Source: a bacterium EF100-94H03 bin56 (lineage in GTDB: Bacteria > Pseudomonadota > Alphaproteobacteria > SP197). From it: a DNA stretch of 64,000 nt. A model generated the notes under the pieces. It worked only from the letters and a program-made list of their open reading frames with translations, made no database searches and was not told the DNA's origin. Position 1 is the stretch's first letter; every line of letters begins with the position of its first letter. Positions 18,778-28,289 of this stretch are shown piece by piece. Position numbers and translations under genes: made by a program. Where the stretch lies: positions 1 to 64,000 of the forward strand of contig MPMV01000022.1 in assembly GCA_002238685.1 (NCBI GenBank), written 5' to 3'.

Positions 18778-19881
18778 GTGAAGATATCGCGCATTGACGT
18801 GTTTCAGCTCGACATTCCGCTCGAGAAGCCCAAACGCTATCCCAACAGGACCTACGAATCCCTGGACGATACCATCGTGCGGCTGGAAACGGACGCGGGC
18901 CTCGTCGGGTGGGGCGAGGTCTGTCCGATCGCATCGACGTACCAGCCCGAACATGCGCTGGGGGTGCGCGCTGCAATCGAGGAGATGGCGCCGGGACTGA
19001 TCGGAGAGGATCCGACCCAGACGGATCGCGTCAATGCCACGATGAACCGATGGCTGATGGGCGGCGAGTACGCGAAGTCCGCCATCGACATTGCCTGCTG
19101 GGACATTGTCGGCAAGGCCTACGGCCGGCCTCTCTACCATCTGATCGGTGGGCGCATGCAGGAGAAGGCTCGCGCCTATCCCGAGATCGAGATGGGACCG
19201 CCCGAGATCGTGAAACGACGCATGTCGCAGTACCGCGCCGAGGGCTTCACCCACTTCCAGGTCAAGGCGGGGCGAGGCAGCAACTTCGAACAGGACATCG
19301 CGCGCATACGCATGGCGGGCGAGTGCATTCAGCCAGGAGAAACCCTGGTGGTGGACGCCAACAAGTCCTGGAAGACCCACGAGGCGCTGCGCATCCTGAG
19401 GCTCACCGAAGACGTCGACTTCTACATCGAACAGCCTTGCCTGACCTATGCCGAATGCCTCGCCATTCGCCATCAGGTGCGCCAGCCCATGATCCTCGAC
19501 GAGTGCATGACGGATATCCAGGTGTTGCTGCGGGGGCTCGCCGACAACTGCTTCGAGGGCATCGGCTGCAAGATCACCCGGGTTGGCGGCATCACGGGCA
19601 TGCGCCTCATCCGGGATGTGTGTACCGCGGCGGGCAAGTTCATGACCGTGGACGATGCCTGGGGGGCGGACCTCTCCGCGGCGGCGCAGGCACACATGGC
19701 CGTATCGACACCGGAATCGACCTTCGCCGCGACCTACGTCTCCTCCTACTTCTCCAACATGCGCTACGACGAAGAGGCGCCCGGGGTTGTCGACGGCTTT
19801 CTCGAACCCAACGAGAAGCCGGGTCTGGGCGTCGAGCCCGACATGTCGATTCTGGGCGAACCGATACGGACTTTCGGGTGA
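18778..19881 (+). CDS. Enolase-superfamily enzyme (mandelate racemase/muconate lactonizing type)
   Basis: The 367-residue protein has the capping domain (LDIPLEKPKRYPNRTYESLD) and the barrel with metal ligands in VVDANKSW, IEQPC and ILDEC. The acid/base lysine in FQVKAG is present, although the first residue of the usual KxK is Gln, and a second lysine sits in GCKITRVGG. These features resemble the hydroxyproline-betaine epimerase and cis-3-hydroxyproline dehydratase groups. GTG is chosen because GGAGGTGTCAG lies directly before it. A role in proline-betaine catabolism is plausible given the demethylase at 7.6 kb, but it is only inferred. Confidence 0.85.
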   Translation: MKISRIDVFQLDIPLEKPKRYPNRTYESLDDTIVRLETDAGLVGWGEVCPIASTYQPEHALGVRAAIEEMAPGLIGEDPTQTDRVNATMNRWLMGGEYAKSAIDIACWDIVGKAYGRPLYHLIGGRMQEKARAYPEIEMGPPEIVKRRMSQYRAEGFTHFQVKAGRGSNFEQDIARIRMAGECIQPGETLVVDANKSWKTHEALRILRLTEDVDFYIEQPCLTYAECLAIRHQVRQPMILDECMTDIQVLLRGLADNCFEGIGCKITRVGGITGMRLIRDVCTAAGKFMTVDDAWGADLSAAAQAHMAVSTPESTFAATYVSSYFSNMRYDEEAPGVVDGFLEPNEKPGLGVEPDMSILGEPIRTFG

Positions 19882-20021
19882 AACACCCGCCACATCGAGT
19901 TTCCGGTCGCCGGTTCCAACGGTGACGAGACCGGGACCATGATCGCACGCGTGCTGCACGCCCCCGACCAAGCGCAGGAGGGAGGCGGGGAAGGCTCTCC
20001 GGTCGTCGGGAAGATCTCAGT

Positions 20022-20039
20022 TGACGCCAGGTGGCGTCA
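20022..20039. terminator. Small hairpin between the enolase-type gene and the tRNA-Ser repeat
   Basis: Arms TGACGCCA and TGGCGTCA pair perfectly around a GG loop. It lies 140 bases after the plus-strand gene and just beyond the 3' end of the minus-strand tRNA copy, so it could terminate either. No strong T run follows, hence the low confidence. Confidence 0.35.
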
Positions 20040-20079
20040 TTCAGGCCTTTCGCCTTTGTGATACGACACTTGCCAATCC

Positions 20080-20171
<92 letters not shown>

Positions 20172-20229
20172 TTGTCCGAGCGGGTGCCGGATCCCCGGCA
20201 GTATTCTTGTTCGCGGCCGCTGCATCGTA

Positions 20230-21189
20230 TCATGTGGCGATCCCGTTGTCGGCGAGGAAACGGTCGACGAGGTCAAAGCACTGTTCCGGCTCCTCGAATT
20301 GCAGGAGGTGGCTGGTATCGGGCACGGCGGCGTAATCGAAGCCGAATGTCTCGCAGAATAGCTTGCAACAGGGCGCGGTCTTCGATGCGTCCTCAGACGC
20401 CGGGTCGGAGCCGACGATCAGGAGCGGGCGACAAGACGGACCGGGCTGCCGCCAGATGTCCAGCTCGGCAACTTCGGTATAGAGACCGGCTTCGACCGGA
20501 CCCGGGCAGCACAGCAGCCATTCTCCGCTTGCGGGATCGAATCGCAGCACGGAGCGTGCGTTGAGTTCCGGCACTCCCTTGCGCAGTCGCCGGAACCGGT
20601 GGAGATATCTGTAGACATCGGCAAGGTCTCCGGGATCCCGGAACCGGTTCTCGCGGATGAGGGCAGCGTCGCGCAGCGCCCCTCCTTCGGACATCAGCGG
20701 GCCGCGGAGCGGATCACCCTCCGGCGGAACCACCGGCGGGTCGAAGAGGACAAGGGCATCCCAGTGCCAGACACCATCAACGACCGCCAGAAGGGCTGCG
20801 ATCGCCGTCATTGAATGGAAGACCCCGACGATGGTCTTCTCGCCCCACTCCTGTGCGACAGCGCCATGGACCGCCGCCATGTCGCGCGCAAGACGGGGAT
20901 AGTCGTGCGGCCTGGCCGCGTGGAACGCGTTGCGCCCGCAGTTGCGGACATCGAACAGGACGAGATCGAACCGCTCCAGCATGTGCTGCCAGAACGGGAA
21001 ATAGGAATCACTCGCGAAACCGTTGCCGTGGCTCAGCGCGATGCGCACCCCATTCGGGTTGCCGTGGCGCACGACGCTGATCGGCGCGCCGTCGTCCATT
21101 ACGAGATCAAGGGTTGCGGAGGGCTCGGGCAGGACGAATTCGTCGAGATCCTGCCGGTCGTCAGCCTCGGAACAGGAAGGACCGGTCAT
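20230..21189 (-). CDS. Alpha/beta-hydrolase fold protein
   Basis: The 319-residue protein has an alpha/beta hydrolase pattern: oxyanion segment ALSHGNGFASDSYFPFW, nucleophile elbow GVFHSMTA with serine, and a late histidine in VPDTSHLLQFEEPEQC. The elbow departs from the usual GxSxG (His before Ser, Met after). No signal peptide is seen, so it should be cytoplasmic. The substrate is unknown. It lies just inside the left edge of the tRNA-Ser-bounded interval and is divergent from the integrase fragment. Confidence 0.78.
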   Translation of the reverse strand: MTGPSCSEADDRQDLDEFVLPEPSATLDLVMDDGAPISVVRHGNPNGVRIALSHGNGFASDSYFPFWQHMLERFDLVLFDVRNCGRNAFHAARPHDYPRLARDMAAVHGAVAQEWGEKTIVGVFHSMTAIAALLAVVDGVWHWDALVLFDPPVVPPEGDPLRGPLMSEGGALRDAALIRENRFRDPGDLADVYRYLHRFRRLRKGVPELNARSVLRFDPASGEWLLCCPGPVEAGLYTEVAELDIWRQPGPSCRPLLIVGSDPASEDASKTAPCCKLFCETFGFDYAAVPDTSHLLQFEEPEQCFDLVDRFLADNGIAT

Positions 21190-21331
21190 CTGTCCGCTTC
21201 AATTCCCGATTCACTGGCGGAGAGAAAGTCCGCGATTGCCACCTCTAAGGCGTTCTTGTGAATGCTCATAAAGTTCCTTAAATCAATTAGTTCATTTCTA
21301 CCGAAGTCTTGACGGTTCTCTCACGTGCCAC

Positions 21332-21360
21332 TACGTTCCCACCTGTCAGGTGGGAACGTA
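21332..21360. promoter_or_regulatory. 29-bp perfect palindrome upstream of the integrase fragment
   Basis: Arms TACGTTCCCACCTG and CAGGTGGGAACGTA are perfect complements around a single T. A TTGACG box lies upstream at 21319-21324, and the ribosome-binding site TGAGGGA follows directly. Its position between promoter and start suits an operator for a dimeric repressor, or a 5' hairpin in the mRNA. Confidence 0.6.
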
Positions 21361-21372
21361 TGAGGGAACACG

Positions 21373-21867
21373 ATGGCTGGCAAGCTGACGGCAAGATTCG
21401 TGGCGACGGTAACTCGACCTGGGCGCCATGGCGACGGCAACGGTCTGAATCTGCTGGTCAAACCTAGCGGCGCCAAATCCTGGGTCTTGCGAACCGTTGT
21501 ACGTGGACGGCGGTGCGATATCGGACTTGGCGGCTATCCGCTGGTCTCGCTGGCTGAAGCCCGCACAGCGGCTGTTGACAACCGCAAGCTGGCCCGTGCC
21601 GGTGGCGATCCGTTGGCTCTCAAGCGGCGACCGTTTGTTCCGGCCTTCGAGGATGCCACCCGGACTGTGATCGAAGTGCATAAGCCGACCTGGCGCGATG
21701 GCGGCAAGTCCGCCGGACAGCGGGAGGCTTCGTTGCCGCGTTCGGGCCCGGGTGGCGCAGACCCGGGCGGACCGCGCCGTTGCCGGCGGTCCCGGATCAC
21801 GCGATCCGGGCTTCGGTGCGCCCCGGGCCGTCCTCCGCGTCTTGTACGGGCGACCCATCACGATTGA
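21373..21867 (+). pseudogene. P4-type tyrosine integrase, N-terminal arm-binding domain only
   Basis: The first roughly 117 residues match the DUF4102 arm-DNA-binding domain of P4-like integrases (GLNLLVKPSGAKSWVLRTV, DIGLGGYPLVSLAEAR, DPLALKRR, ATRTVIEVHKPTW). The frame then runs into arginine- and proline-rich sequence that resembles no integrase. The core-binding and catalytic domains with R-H-R-Y are absent. The start has TGAGGGA six bases upstream. It is the decayed recombinase expected for the surrounding island. The region 21868-22129 shows nothing recognisable. Confidence 0.75.
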
Positions 21868-22129
21868 TGGGCAAAAGGGGGGCGAGTCCTCCTACGGTGC
21901 ATCAACAGCGCGGACAGTTCTGGCGGTGGACGGGGTGGCAGGAACGACCGTGCGCCGTGGCCAGGGCGGGCGCGAAAAGGGTGTTCGGGACGTTTGGACC
22001 GGAGTTGGACGGACTGGTGGTTTTCAGAGCGGCGGCTGTTGGGCGTTGCGGCCCCGCCGACGCGGCGGGATACGGCGGTGAGAGCACCGGCCGCGCGGAC
22101 TTCTGTTCCGCCCTGGCGGTCCGGCCGGC

Positions 22130-23278
22130 ATGAGCCCACCCGACGCGTTCGACCGGATCCTGGGTGCTTTGCACGAAGCGACCTTCGACAATGACCGCTG
22201 GCCGGAGGTCTCCGCACTGATCGACGAGGTCTGCGGGATCAAGGGGAACATACTGCTCTACGGCGGCGGCGGTCCGGAGCCGGTCGTGCCCATGTATATG
22301 GCCGGGTTCTATTACCGCGGCGAGCGCAACGACGAGTTGGCGCGCCGGTACCTCCAGGAACTGTACCCGATCGATGAGTGCGTGCCGCGCCTCAGGGCCA
22401 TGGCCGACAGCCAGCTGGTCCATGTCTCCGACCTCTATACAGACGAGGAAAAGAAGAGCTCGGAGACGTACAACGCGCTCCCCGACGGCGATACGCAGAA
22501 CAGCCTGCGGGTGCGAATGGGCGGTCCTAACGGAACGCGCATCGTCTGGACGTTCGCCGACCCGGTGGACGAAGACGGTTGGTCGTTCGATCGGACGGAC
22601 ACGATCGAGCGACTGCTGCCACATCTGCGCCAGCACGTGCGCGTGCGGCAGGTGCTGGCCGACATGGGCGGCCTGAGAGCTTCCCTCGCGACGCTGCTCG
22701 ATTATGGCGCTACCGGCGTGATCCAGCTGAACCGGCGGGGACGGATCGTGGCGGCGAACGACCGTGCCCGCGACATTCTCAAGCGACAGGACGGGCTGTT
22801 CGACCGGGGCGGCTACCTGTGTGCCCAAGCGCCGGCGGACAACGACCGGCTCCAGGGGCTGCTGGCGCGGGCCCTTCCGCCTTCCGGCGCCCGGGGGGCC
22901 GCAGGCTCGATGGTGGTGATGCGTTCGTCCGGGTTGTCGCGCCCCGTGCTGCACGTCACTCCGGTGGGCCGGCGCGACGGCGACGTCCCGCCCTGGCAGG
23001 TCGCGGCGCTCGTGCTGGTGGTCGAGCCGTACATTCAGCTCCCGGTCGATCGCGCGCTGGTCGAGGCGGCGCTCGACCTGTCGCCGGCCGAGAGCCGGGT
23101 CGCCGTGCTGCTGGCCGGAGGCAGGACCGTGCGCGAGGTCGCCGTGGCGACCGGGCGCAGCGTGAACACCATTCGCTGGCAGATCCGGCAGATATTCGAA
23201 AAGCACGGCCTCAGCCGGCTCGGCCAGCTGGTGCAGCTGGTTCGGTCGCTGGCCGGGCATCTGGGAAGCGGGCGGTGA
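22130..23278 (+). CDS. LuxR-family transcriptional regulator
   Basis: The 382-residue protein ends in a LuxR-type helix-turn-helix: LDLSPAESRVAVLLAGGRTV followed by REVAVATGRSVNTIRWQIRQIFEKHGLSR. The first 300 residues resemble the regulatory half of a family of large LuxR proteins with a PAS-like segment (GVIQLNRRGRIVAANDRARD). No receiver domain is evident. Because the P450 gene begins 100 bases downstream, it may have controlled that gene. No clear Shine-Dalgarno precedes the chosen ATG. Confidence 0.85.
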   Translation: MSPPDAFDRILGALHEATFDNDRWPEVSALIDEVCGIKGNILLYGGGGPEPVVPMYMAGFYYRGERNDELARRYLQELYPIDECVPRLRAMADSQLVHVSDLYTDEEKKSSETYNALPDGDTQNSLRVRMGGPNGTRIVWTFADPVDEDGWSFDRTDTIERLLPHLRQHVRVRQVLADMGGLRASLATLLDYGATGVIQLNRRGRIVAANDRARDILKRQDGLFDRGGYLCAQAPADNDRLQGLLARALPPSGARGAAGSMVVMRSSGLSRPVLHVTPVGRRDGDVPPWQVAALVLVVEPYIQLPVDRALVEAALDLSPAESRVAVLLAGGRTVREVAVATGRSVNTIRWQIRQIFEKHGLSRLGQLVQLVRSLAGHLGSGR

Positions 23279-23378
23279 GAGGGTCGGCGGACGCACCTGT
23301 GCGCCGATGGGAGGCCGAGGCGCGCGCCGGGATCGCGGCGCCGGATCGACGGCCCCGGCGCGGGGGGAGGGAGCGCGC

Positions 23379-24736
23379 ATGATCCCGATGCACGCGACCA
23401 TGCGCTCGGCGCTGGCCCACGCGGTGGCGGCGGGCGAGCGCTGGCGGAGCGGCGTGGCGTATAACCCGCTGTCCGACCGCATGGCGCAGGATCCCTATCC
23501 CGTCTATGCGGCCATGCACCGCCGGAGCCCGGTGCACCGCAGCCGGCTGCTGAACGCCTGGCTGTTCGCCCGCCACGCGGACGGGGACGCGATCCTGCGC
23601 GACCATCGCAATTTCGGCAACGATCCGCGCAAGGGCACGCTAACACCGCGTCAGCGGGGCATGCTGCCGCCGCCGGAGGAGTTCACGCTGCTCTTTCTCG
23701 ACCCGCCCGACCACGGGCGGCTCCGGGCGCTGGTGAGCAAGGCGTTCACGTCGCGCGCCGTCAACGCCATTGAGACCCGAATCCGCGCCATCCTGGCTTG
23801 CCTGCTTGACGCGATCGGGGACCCCGGCGGCTTCGACCTGGTCGAGGCGGTGGCCCAGCCGCTGCCCATGATGGTCATCGCCGAAATGCTGGGGGTGCCG
23901 TCTGCGGATCGCGCGCAATTCAAGACCTGGTCGGTGCAGCGCGCGCGCCTCCTGGAGCCGACGTTGAGCCCCCGCGAACGCGAGGCCGGGCTGAGCGCCT
24001 CGCGCGGGTTCGACGCGTATATCCGCAAGATCGTCGCGCCCCGCCGGGGCGTCCGTGGCCCCCGCGCGAACGCGAGGCGGGGCGGGGCGCCGCGCGCGGG
24101 TTCGACGCGTATATCCGCAAGATCGTCGCGGCCCGGCGGGCCGAGCCGCGCGAGGACATCGTGAGCGCGCTGGTGCAGGCGGAGGACGAGGGAGAGAGGC
24201 TGACCGAGCGCGAGACGCTGAACATGCTGCGCCTGCTCCTGATCGCGGGCAACGAGACGACGAGCAACCTGATCGGCAACGGCATGCTGGCGCTCCTGCG
24301 CAACCCGGATCAGCTCCAGCGGCTGCGGGACGACCCGGGCCTGATCCCGTCAGCGGTCGAGGAGCTGCTGCGCTTCGATTCGCCGGTTCAGGCGACGTTC
24401 CGGCGCGTGCTCTCCGACTGCGAGGTGCACGGGTTCGAACTGCGCGAACGGGATAACATCGTGGTGCTGATCGGCGCGGCCAACCGCGACCCGGAGGCGT
24501 TCGAGGACCCGGACCGGCTCGATGTCGGACGTGCCGCCTGCCCGCACCTCAGCCTCGGGCGGGGGATCCACCACTGCATGGGCGCCCCGCTTGCGCGGCT
24601 CGAGGCCCGGATCGCCATCGAGATGCTGCTCGAGCGGTTTGCGGAGATCGGCCTGGCCGACGAGCGCCCCCGCTTCCGCCACGGCGTCGTGCTGCACGGC
24701 CTGCGGTCGCTGCCGCTTCGCTGCATCGCCGCCTGA
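23379..24736 (+). pseudogene. Cytochrome P450, frameshifted by an internal duplication
   Basis: Two frames together give a bacterial P450. The first (from ATG 23379, after GGGGGGAGGGA) holds the N-terminal half through FDAYIRKIVA. The second (from about 24095) holds the I-helix LLIAGNETTSN, the ExxR in VEELLRF and the haem-binding LSLGRGIHHCMG with its cysteine. The junction is a 92-bp imperfect tandem duplication, which is not a multiple of three and so shifts the frame. Without it the protein would be about 420 residues. It is either a real mutation or an assembly error. Confidence 0.82.
23972..24155. repeat. 92-bp imperfect tandem duplication inside the P450 gene
   Basis: The 38-base core at 24001-24038 recurs exactly at 24093-24130, an offset of 92 bases, with similar flanks (CCCGCGAACGCGAGG versus CCCGCGCGAACGCGAGG). 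The second copy rejoins the ancestral reading frame. Confidence 0.85.
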
Positions 24737-25197
24737 AACACTGTCGCGTCCGCACCCGCGCTACGGGTTGGACGGCCGGACGTGCATCGGCCACGTCCCG
24801 TCCGCCGGGCGGCGGCGCATGTCCGCGTGCACGCCTGCGGCGGCTCGGTTGTGCGCGGTCCCGGAGGAGCTCTGGAGCCGTGCAACCCGTCCGGGGCGGA
24901 TTTCGAGCGGAGGAATCAGGTTGTGGCAGTCGCGTGCGAAGGCACGCGGGGGCCTGCCGGATACGCGAGCGCTTTCGCGTTTCACCCATCACGTTTGATG
25001 GTCACAGCCGGCAAGCGGGCATCTAGGATCGAGCGCGAATCGCTCGCCCCCGTCGATGGACGGGGTGCGATGGGGTGCGTAGCTCCGGGCTCGGGACCGT
25101 TCGCCGCGTTTCAGAGCCGCCTCGCATGCGCCGCCGGGGTCCGCCCGGAGGCGGCAATCGCCGGACACCCAGAGGGGGAGTTAGGGAGGTTGAAACC
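24737..25197. other. Intergenic region without a recognisable gene
   Basis: I find no coding similarity in these 461 bases between the P450 and the protease gene. The only clear signal is the purine-rich AGAGGGGGAGTTAGGGAGG just before the protease start. Composition changes sharply at the end of the region, from G+C-rich to A+T-richer. Confidence 0.5.
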
Positions 25198-26526
25198 ATG
25201 AGAACTGCGACTAACGCTGCTTTTCTTGTTGCCATTGGCATTCTTTCTGGCTGTGCATCTTCCGAACAGTCGATTGATGACTATTCCAATAATTTCCGCT
25301 CCCTTGAGCTTCAGGCACGCGGTGCGATGCTGGCGGGCAATCACACCCTATCCGACATTCTCTATGTCGAGGCTTCTCAGCAGCTGAATGAATCCGACGA
25401 CGTCTACGTTGACGGGATGTTTTATCTAGATCGGGCACGTATGGAGGGCAATCGTGCGTTCATGGCACTGTTGGACGGAAACGACAATCAGGCACGGGAG
25501 CATTTTTCGTTATCCGAGCATTATTTGACTTCCGGCGTTCAAAGGCACAAGGCTGTTCTGAATGAACGAGCGGAGATTCAACAGGATGTGACAGCATTGG
25601 TTGGAATTGGCGCTCTTATCGGGGTCACTGCAATGACAATCGACGCTGCGCAAGATAGTCCTGCCACAGCTGACGAAATTTACCAGGGTCTGTCAGATAC
25701 GTTGGAACTCACGGTGAATATGTTCGATAGAATATCTCAACTTATAGAACAAATCCACGTCGTGGATATCGATGAGGATGCTCAACAGGTCGACCAGGAC
25801 CAGTGGCGTGCGGCCATTGTATCTGATCATCCGATATCCCGTGCAATCGTAAGGGTGTCCCAGTCACCGGAGGAACCGAGTTGTACCGCCTTCTTTATTC
25901 AACCCCGCATAGTGGCTACATCGGCTCATTGCCTCGATGAAGTGGATCAGGCGCGCCTTTGGGTCCGAACAAATGACCCACGCGAAAAGGAAATTTTCCT
26001 GGAAAGCGCAACTGGGAGGCTCATAGACTGGGAGGCGGTGTATTGGCCCGGGACTTATGATTGGCCGAATACCTGCCATCGCGACGATGTTGCATTGATT
26101 GTCACAGAAAAAGCGTCAGAATACTGGTTGCCGATTGATACACAACCAGTCGATCGCACTGCACCAGCAATGGTGATTGGTTATTCAGGCGATTTGGACA
26201 GCGGTTTCTTTCAAAGAATGGACTATGGCTGCCTTATGAGAGCTAGTGCTGATTGGCCTGGCATGGTTTCCAACAATTGCGCCACTTATCCGGGAAACAG
26301 TGGAGGGCCCGTCTTTTCGGTCGACAGTACGCGGTTGGAGAACCCATTGCGGGTGGTGGGCATTACAAGCTGTGGTTATTCAGAGCTTGCTGGTGATCGG
26401 ATCAGTCAGGAGCGTTTTGGAGAAGGTGTATGGAACAATGCGGCAGGTATTCAGCCTTTGGTGAGTTTGTACAATTCGGTCATTGCCGATGACCCGAGCG
26501 CGGGTGATGATGGACTCTTTGAATAG
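25198..26526 (+). CDS. Trypsin-like serine protease lipoprotein
   Basis: The 442-residue protein begins with a lipoprotein signal (MRTATNAAFLVAIGILSGC, lipobox LSGC). A helical region of about 190 residues follows, including a hydrophobic stretch VGIGALIGVTAMTIDAA. The C-terminal half is a trypsin-fold protease with His in VATSAHC, Asp in HRDDVALIV and Ser in YPGNSGGPVF. It should be anchored to a membrane facing the periplasm. The ATG at 25198 follows a strong GGGAGG site. Its base composition is clearly more A+T-rich than its neighbours, pointing to acquisition by transfer. The target is unknown. Confidence 0.85.
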   Translation: MRTATNAAFLVAIGILSGCASSEQSIDDYSNNFRSLELQARGAMLAGNHTLSDILYVEASQQLNESDDVYVDGMFYLDRARMEGNRAFMALLDGNDNQAREHFSLSEHYLTSGVQRHKAVLNERAEIQQDVTALVGIGALIGVTAMTIDAAQDSPATADEIYQGLSDTLELTVNMFDRISQLIEQIHVVDIDEDAQQVDQDQWRAAIVSDHPISRAIVRVSQSPEEPSCTAFFIQPRIVATSAHCLDEVDQARLWVRTNDPREKEIFLESATGRLIDWEAVYWPGTYDWPNTCHRDDVALIVTEKASEYWLPIDTQPVDRTAPAMVIGYSGDLDSGFFQRMDYGCLMRASADWPGMVSNNCATYPGNSGGPVFSVDSTRLENPLRVVGITSCGYSELAGDRISQERFGEGVWNNAAGIQPLVSLYNSVIADDPSAGDDGLFE

Positions 26527-26569
26527 TCCAAATGGACGGAAATAATCTTGTGGCCTGACGGTATCTCTC

Positions 26570-26611
26570 ATTGAACGAAGCTGCTCCGTGGAGGTGGCGG
26601 CTTCGTTCAAT
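26570..26611. terminator. Long-stem hairpin after the protease gene
   Basis: ATTGAACGAAGC and GCTTCGTTCAAT are perfect 12-bp arms around an 18-base loop, 44 bases past the protease stop. It may terminate transcription or be a remnant of inverted repeats from a mobile element; there is no T run. Confidence 0.5.
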
Positions 26612-26781
26612 CACCGGTTACGATGTGTTGCAACGGATCGCGATCCATCCCGCCCGGGACGTGGCCCAGCTGACGCCACGCCTGTGGAATGACCACTTCG
26701 CCGATCACCCGATGACATCCGACGTCGGCAGGGCAGTGCCCGCAAAGGCGACGCAGGAAGCCTGACAATCAAAGGGATGGG

Positions 26782-26988
26782 TTAAGTTCGGTCCAATTTA
26801 TCCAGTTTGACATTCATTTCCCTCAAGGTGGAATTCATGCCCTTCAGGGTTCTACCTAAACCCAAAGACCTCATTGTTCCTTCAATGGGTCCCATGTGCT
26901 TTCCAACGGTATTCAGCGCCGTTCGCAGGAACCAGGAATTGCGCTTCGATCGCTGAATAATACTCGCGACGTTACGGTCAAGTGACAT
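26782..26988 (-). CDS. Small hypothetical protein (68 aa)
   Basis: I do not recognise this protein. It is basic and probably helical (MSLDRNVASIIQRSKRNSWF, then a Met/Leu/Lys-rich tail). AAAGG lies eight bases before the ATG, and its base composition matches the A+T-richer protease gene rather than the surrounding G+C-rich DNA. It is convergent with that gene. No membrane segment is seen. Confidence 0.45.
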   Translation of the reverse strand: MSLDRNVASIIQRSKRNSWFLRTALNTVGKHMGPIEGTMRSLGLGRTLKGMNSTLREMNVKLDKLDRT

Positions 26989-27207
26989 GTCATCAACCTT
27001 TCTGGATGCAGAAGTGTAGACAGGTCAAGCCATTCAGTCCCAAGTGAATCACTGCGACTATCATAGGCAAGAGTTCAAACCCCTTCGCCGTCGATCTCCA
27101 GGGCATTGTTACCTGGAGCAATAATCCCCCTCCCTTGTCTTCGTCTGGGACGGAAGGCGGACGTCGCCCGCATCGTCACGGGGGCGTTGCGAGAGCGGCA
27201 GAATTGC

Positions 27208-27789
27208 TCATGGCTCGCCCTCTTCTGAGGGCGGTATGGGTTGGACGTCAGCGACGTACAACGTCTTCTTGGTGCTGTCTTTTTCGACCCAGTAGGGGTT
27301 GCCCGACTGCTCGAAGGCGAACTTGAGGAACTTGGCCTCGAAGAGGGTGCAGTTGGTCAGCTCCGTGTCGGCCGGATTGAGCAGGACGACGTTGTAGCCC
27401 TTCTTCCCGAACGCGCTCTTGTAGGCGATGCCGTCCTACCCCTCGGCGCTGAAGAGTACCGCGAGCACCTGGGTCGGCGCATAGTCGGCGGTATCATCCG
27501 CGGCCGTAGTAGGCTCGGAGAATGCCCGATCGATCTGCCTCCAGACCGCCTCTTCTCGCCTCGAGGCGTCGGGCTCGCTGAAGTACAGGACGAAACCGCT
27601 GCCGTGATGGACCGAGAAATCGACGATCTTCAAATCGCGAGTGGTCGCGAAGTGAGCGCAGGAGACGTGCGAGCCGAGCCACGGACGCACCTCGGACATA
27701 GCGGCCTTCTTGCGCGCGGAGAGGTAGAGCACCGGTATGCCCTTCGGGTTGGCACGTCCTTCCGTTGCGCGTTCCGGCATAGGCTTCAT
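27208..27789 (-). pseudogene. RES-domain toxin, interrupted by an in-frame stop and lacking its N-terminus
   Basis: The translation shows the RES-domain core: EGRANPKGIPVLYLSARKKA, SEVRPWLGSHVSCAHF, DYAPTQVLAVLFSAEG, then a TAG (27436-27438) where the family has tyrosine, then DGIAYKSAFGKKGYNVVL to a normal end. RES toxins deplete NAD+ and pair with an Xre-type antitoxin encoded upstream. The N-terminal end abuts an IS91 fragment and no antitoxin gene is present. The single stop and lost N-terminus both imply inactivation. Confidence 0.78.
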
Positions 27790-27815
27790 CCGCGCGGGGA
27801 GATACGCGGCGGGGA

Positions 27816-28289
27816 TATCGGCCCTTCAACGGACCCGCGGCCGTCATCCACTACCTCTCCCGCTACACCCACCGGACCGCCATCTCCGATTCCCGAATCA
27901 TCGCCTTCGACGGTGACGCCGTCACCATGCGCCACAGCAAGCCCGTCACGAAGGCCGCCGAGAATCCCTCCTACAGCGCCATGACACTCGACGCCGACGC
28001 CTTCATCAGGCGCTTCCTCCTCCATCGCCTGCCCAGGGCACTGCACCGCATCCGGCACTTCGGAATCCTCGCCAACGGATGCCGTGCCAGAACCCTCGAC
28101 GCCGTGCGTTCGTCCACCGGCACCGAGCCCGACACCATCACCGAGGACGTCAGGGTCTGCGTCCAGTGCGGCGCCCCCTTGCGGCTCGTTCTCGACTTCG
28201 GCCGCAAGAGACTCTCTCCCGAAGAACGCGCCCTGATCGACGCCCTGCTGCGCCAACGTGGGCCTCCCACGCCGGAGCCGGCGCCATGA
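27816..28289 (+). pseudogene. IS91-family transposase, C-terminal fragment
   Basis: The frame reads PFNGPAAVIHYLSRYTHRTA, then FIRRFLLHRLPRALHRIRHF and GILANGCRART, and a zinc-finger-like VCVQCGAPL, all typical of the end of IS91-type Y2 transposases. The N-terminal part with the catalytic tyrosines is missing. It lies between the RES remnant and tRNA-Ser and may have caused the loss of the upstream part of the RES gene. Confidence 0.78.

Noticed and set aside
21902..23482. 526-codon minus-strand open frame opposite the LuxR gene
   Set aside because: The plus strand encodes a clear LuxR helix-turn-helix protein; the antisense frame has no similarity.
26571..26765. 64-codon plus-strand frame after the protease
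   Set aside because: It begins inside the left arm of the 26570-26611 hairpin, has no ribosome-binding site and resembles nothing known.
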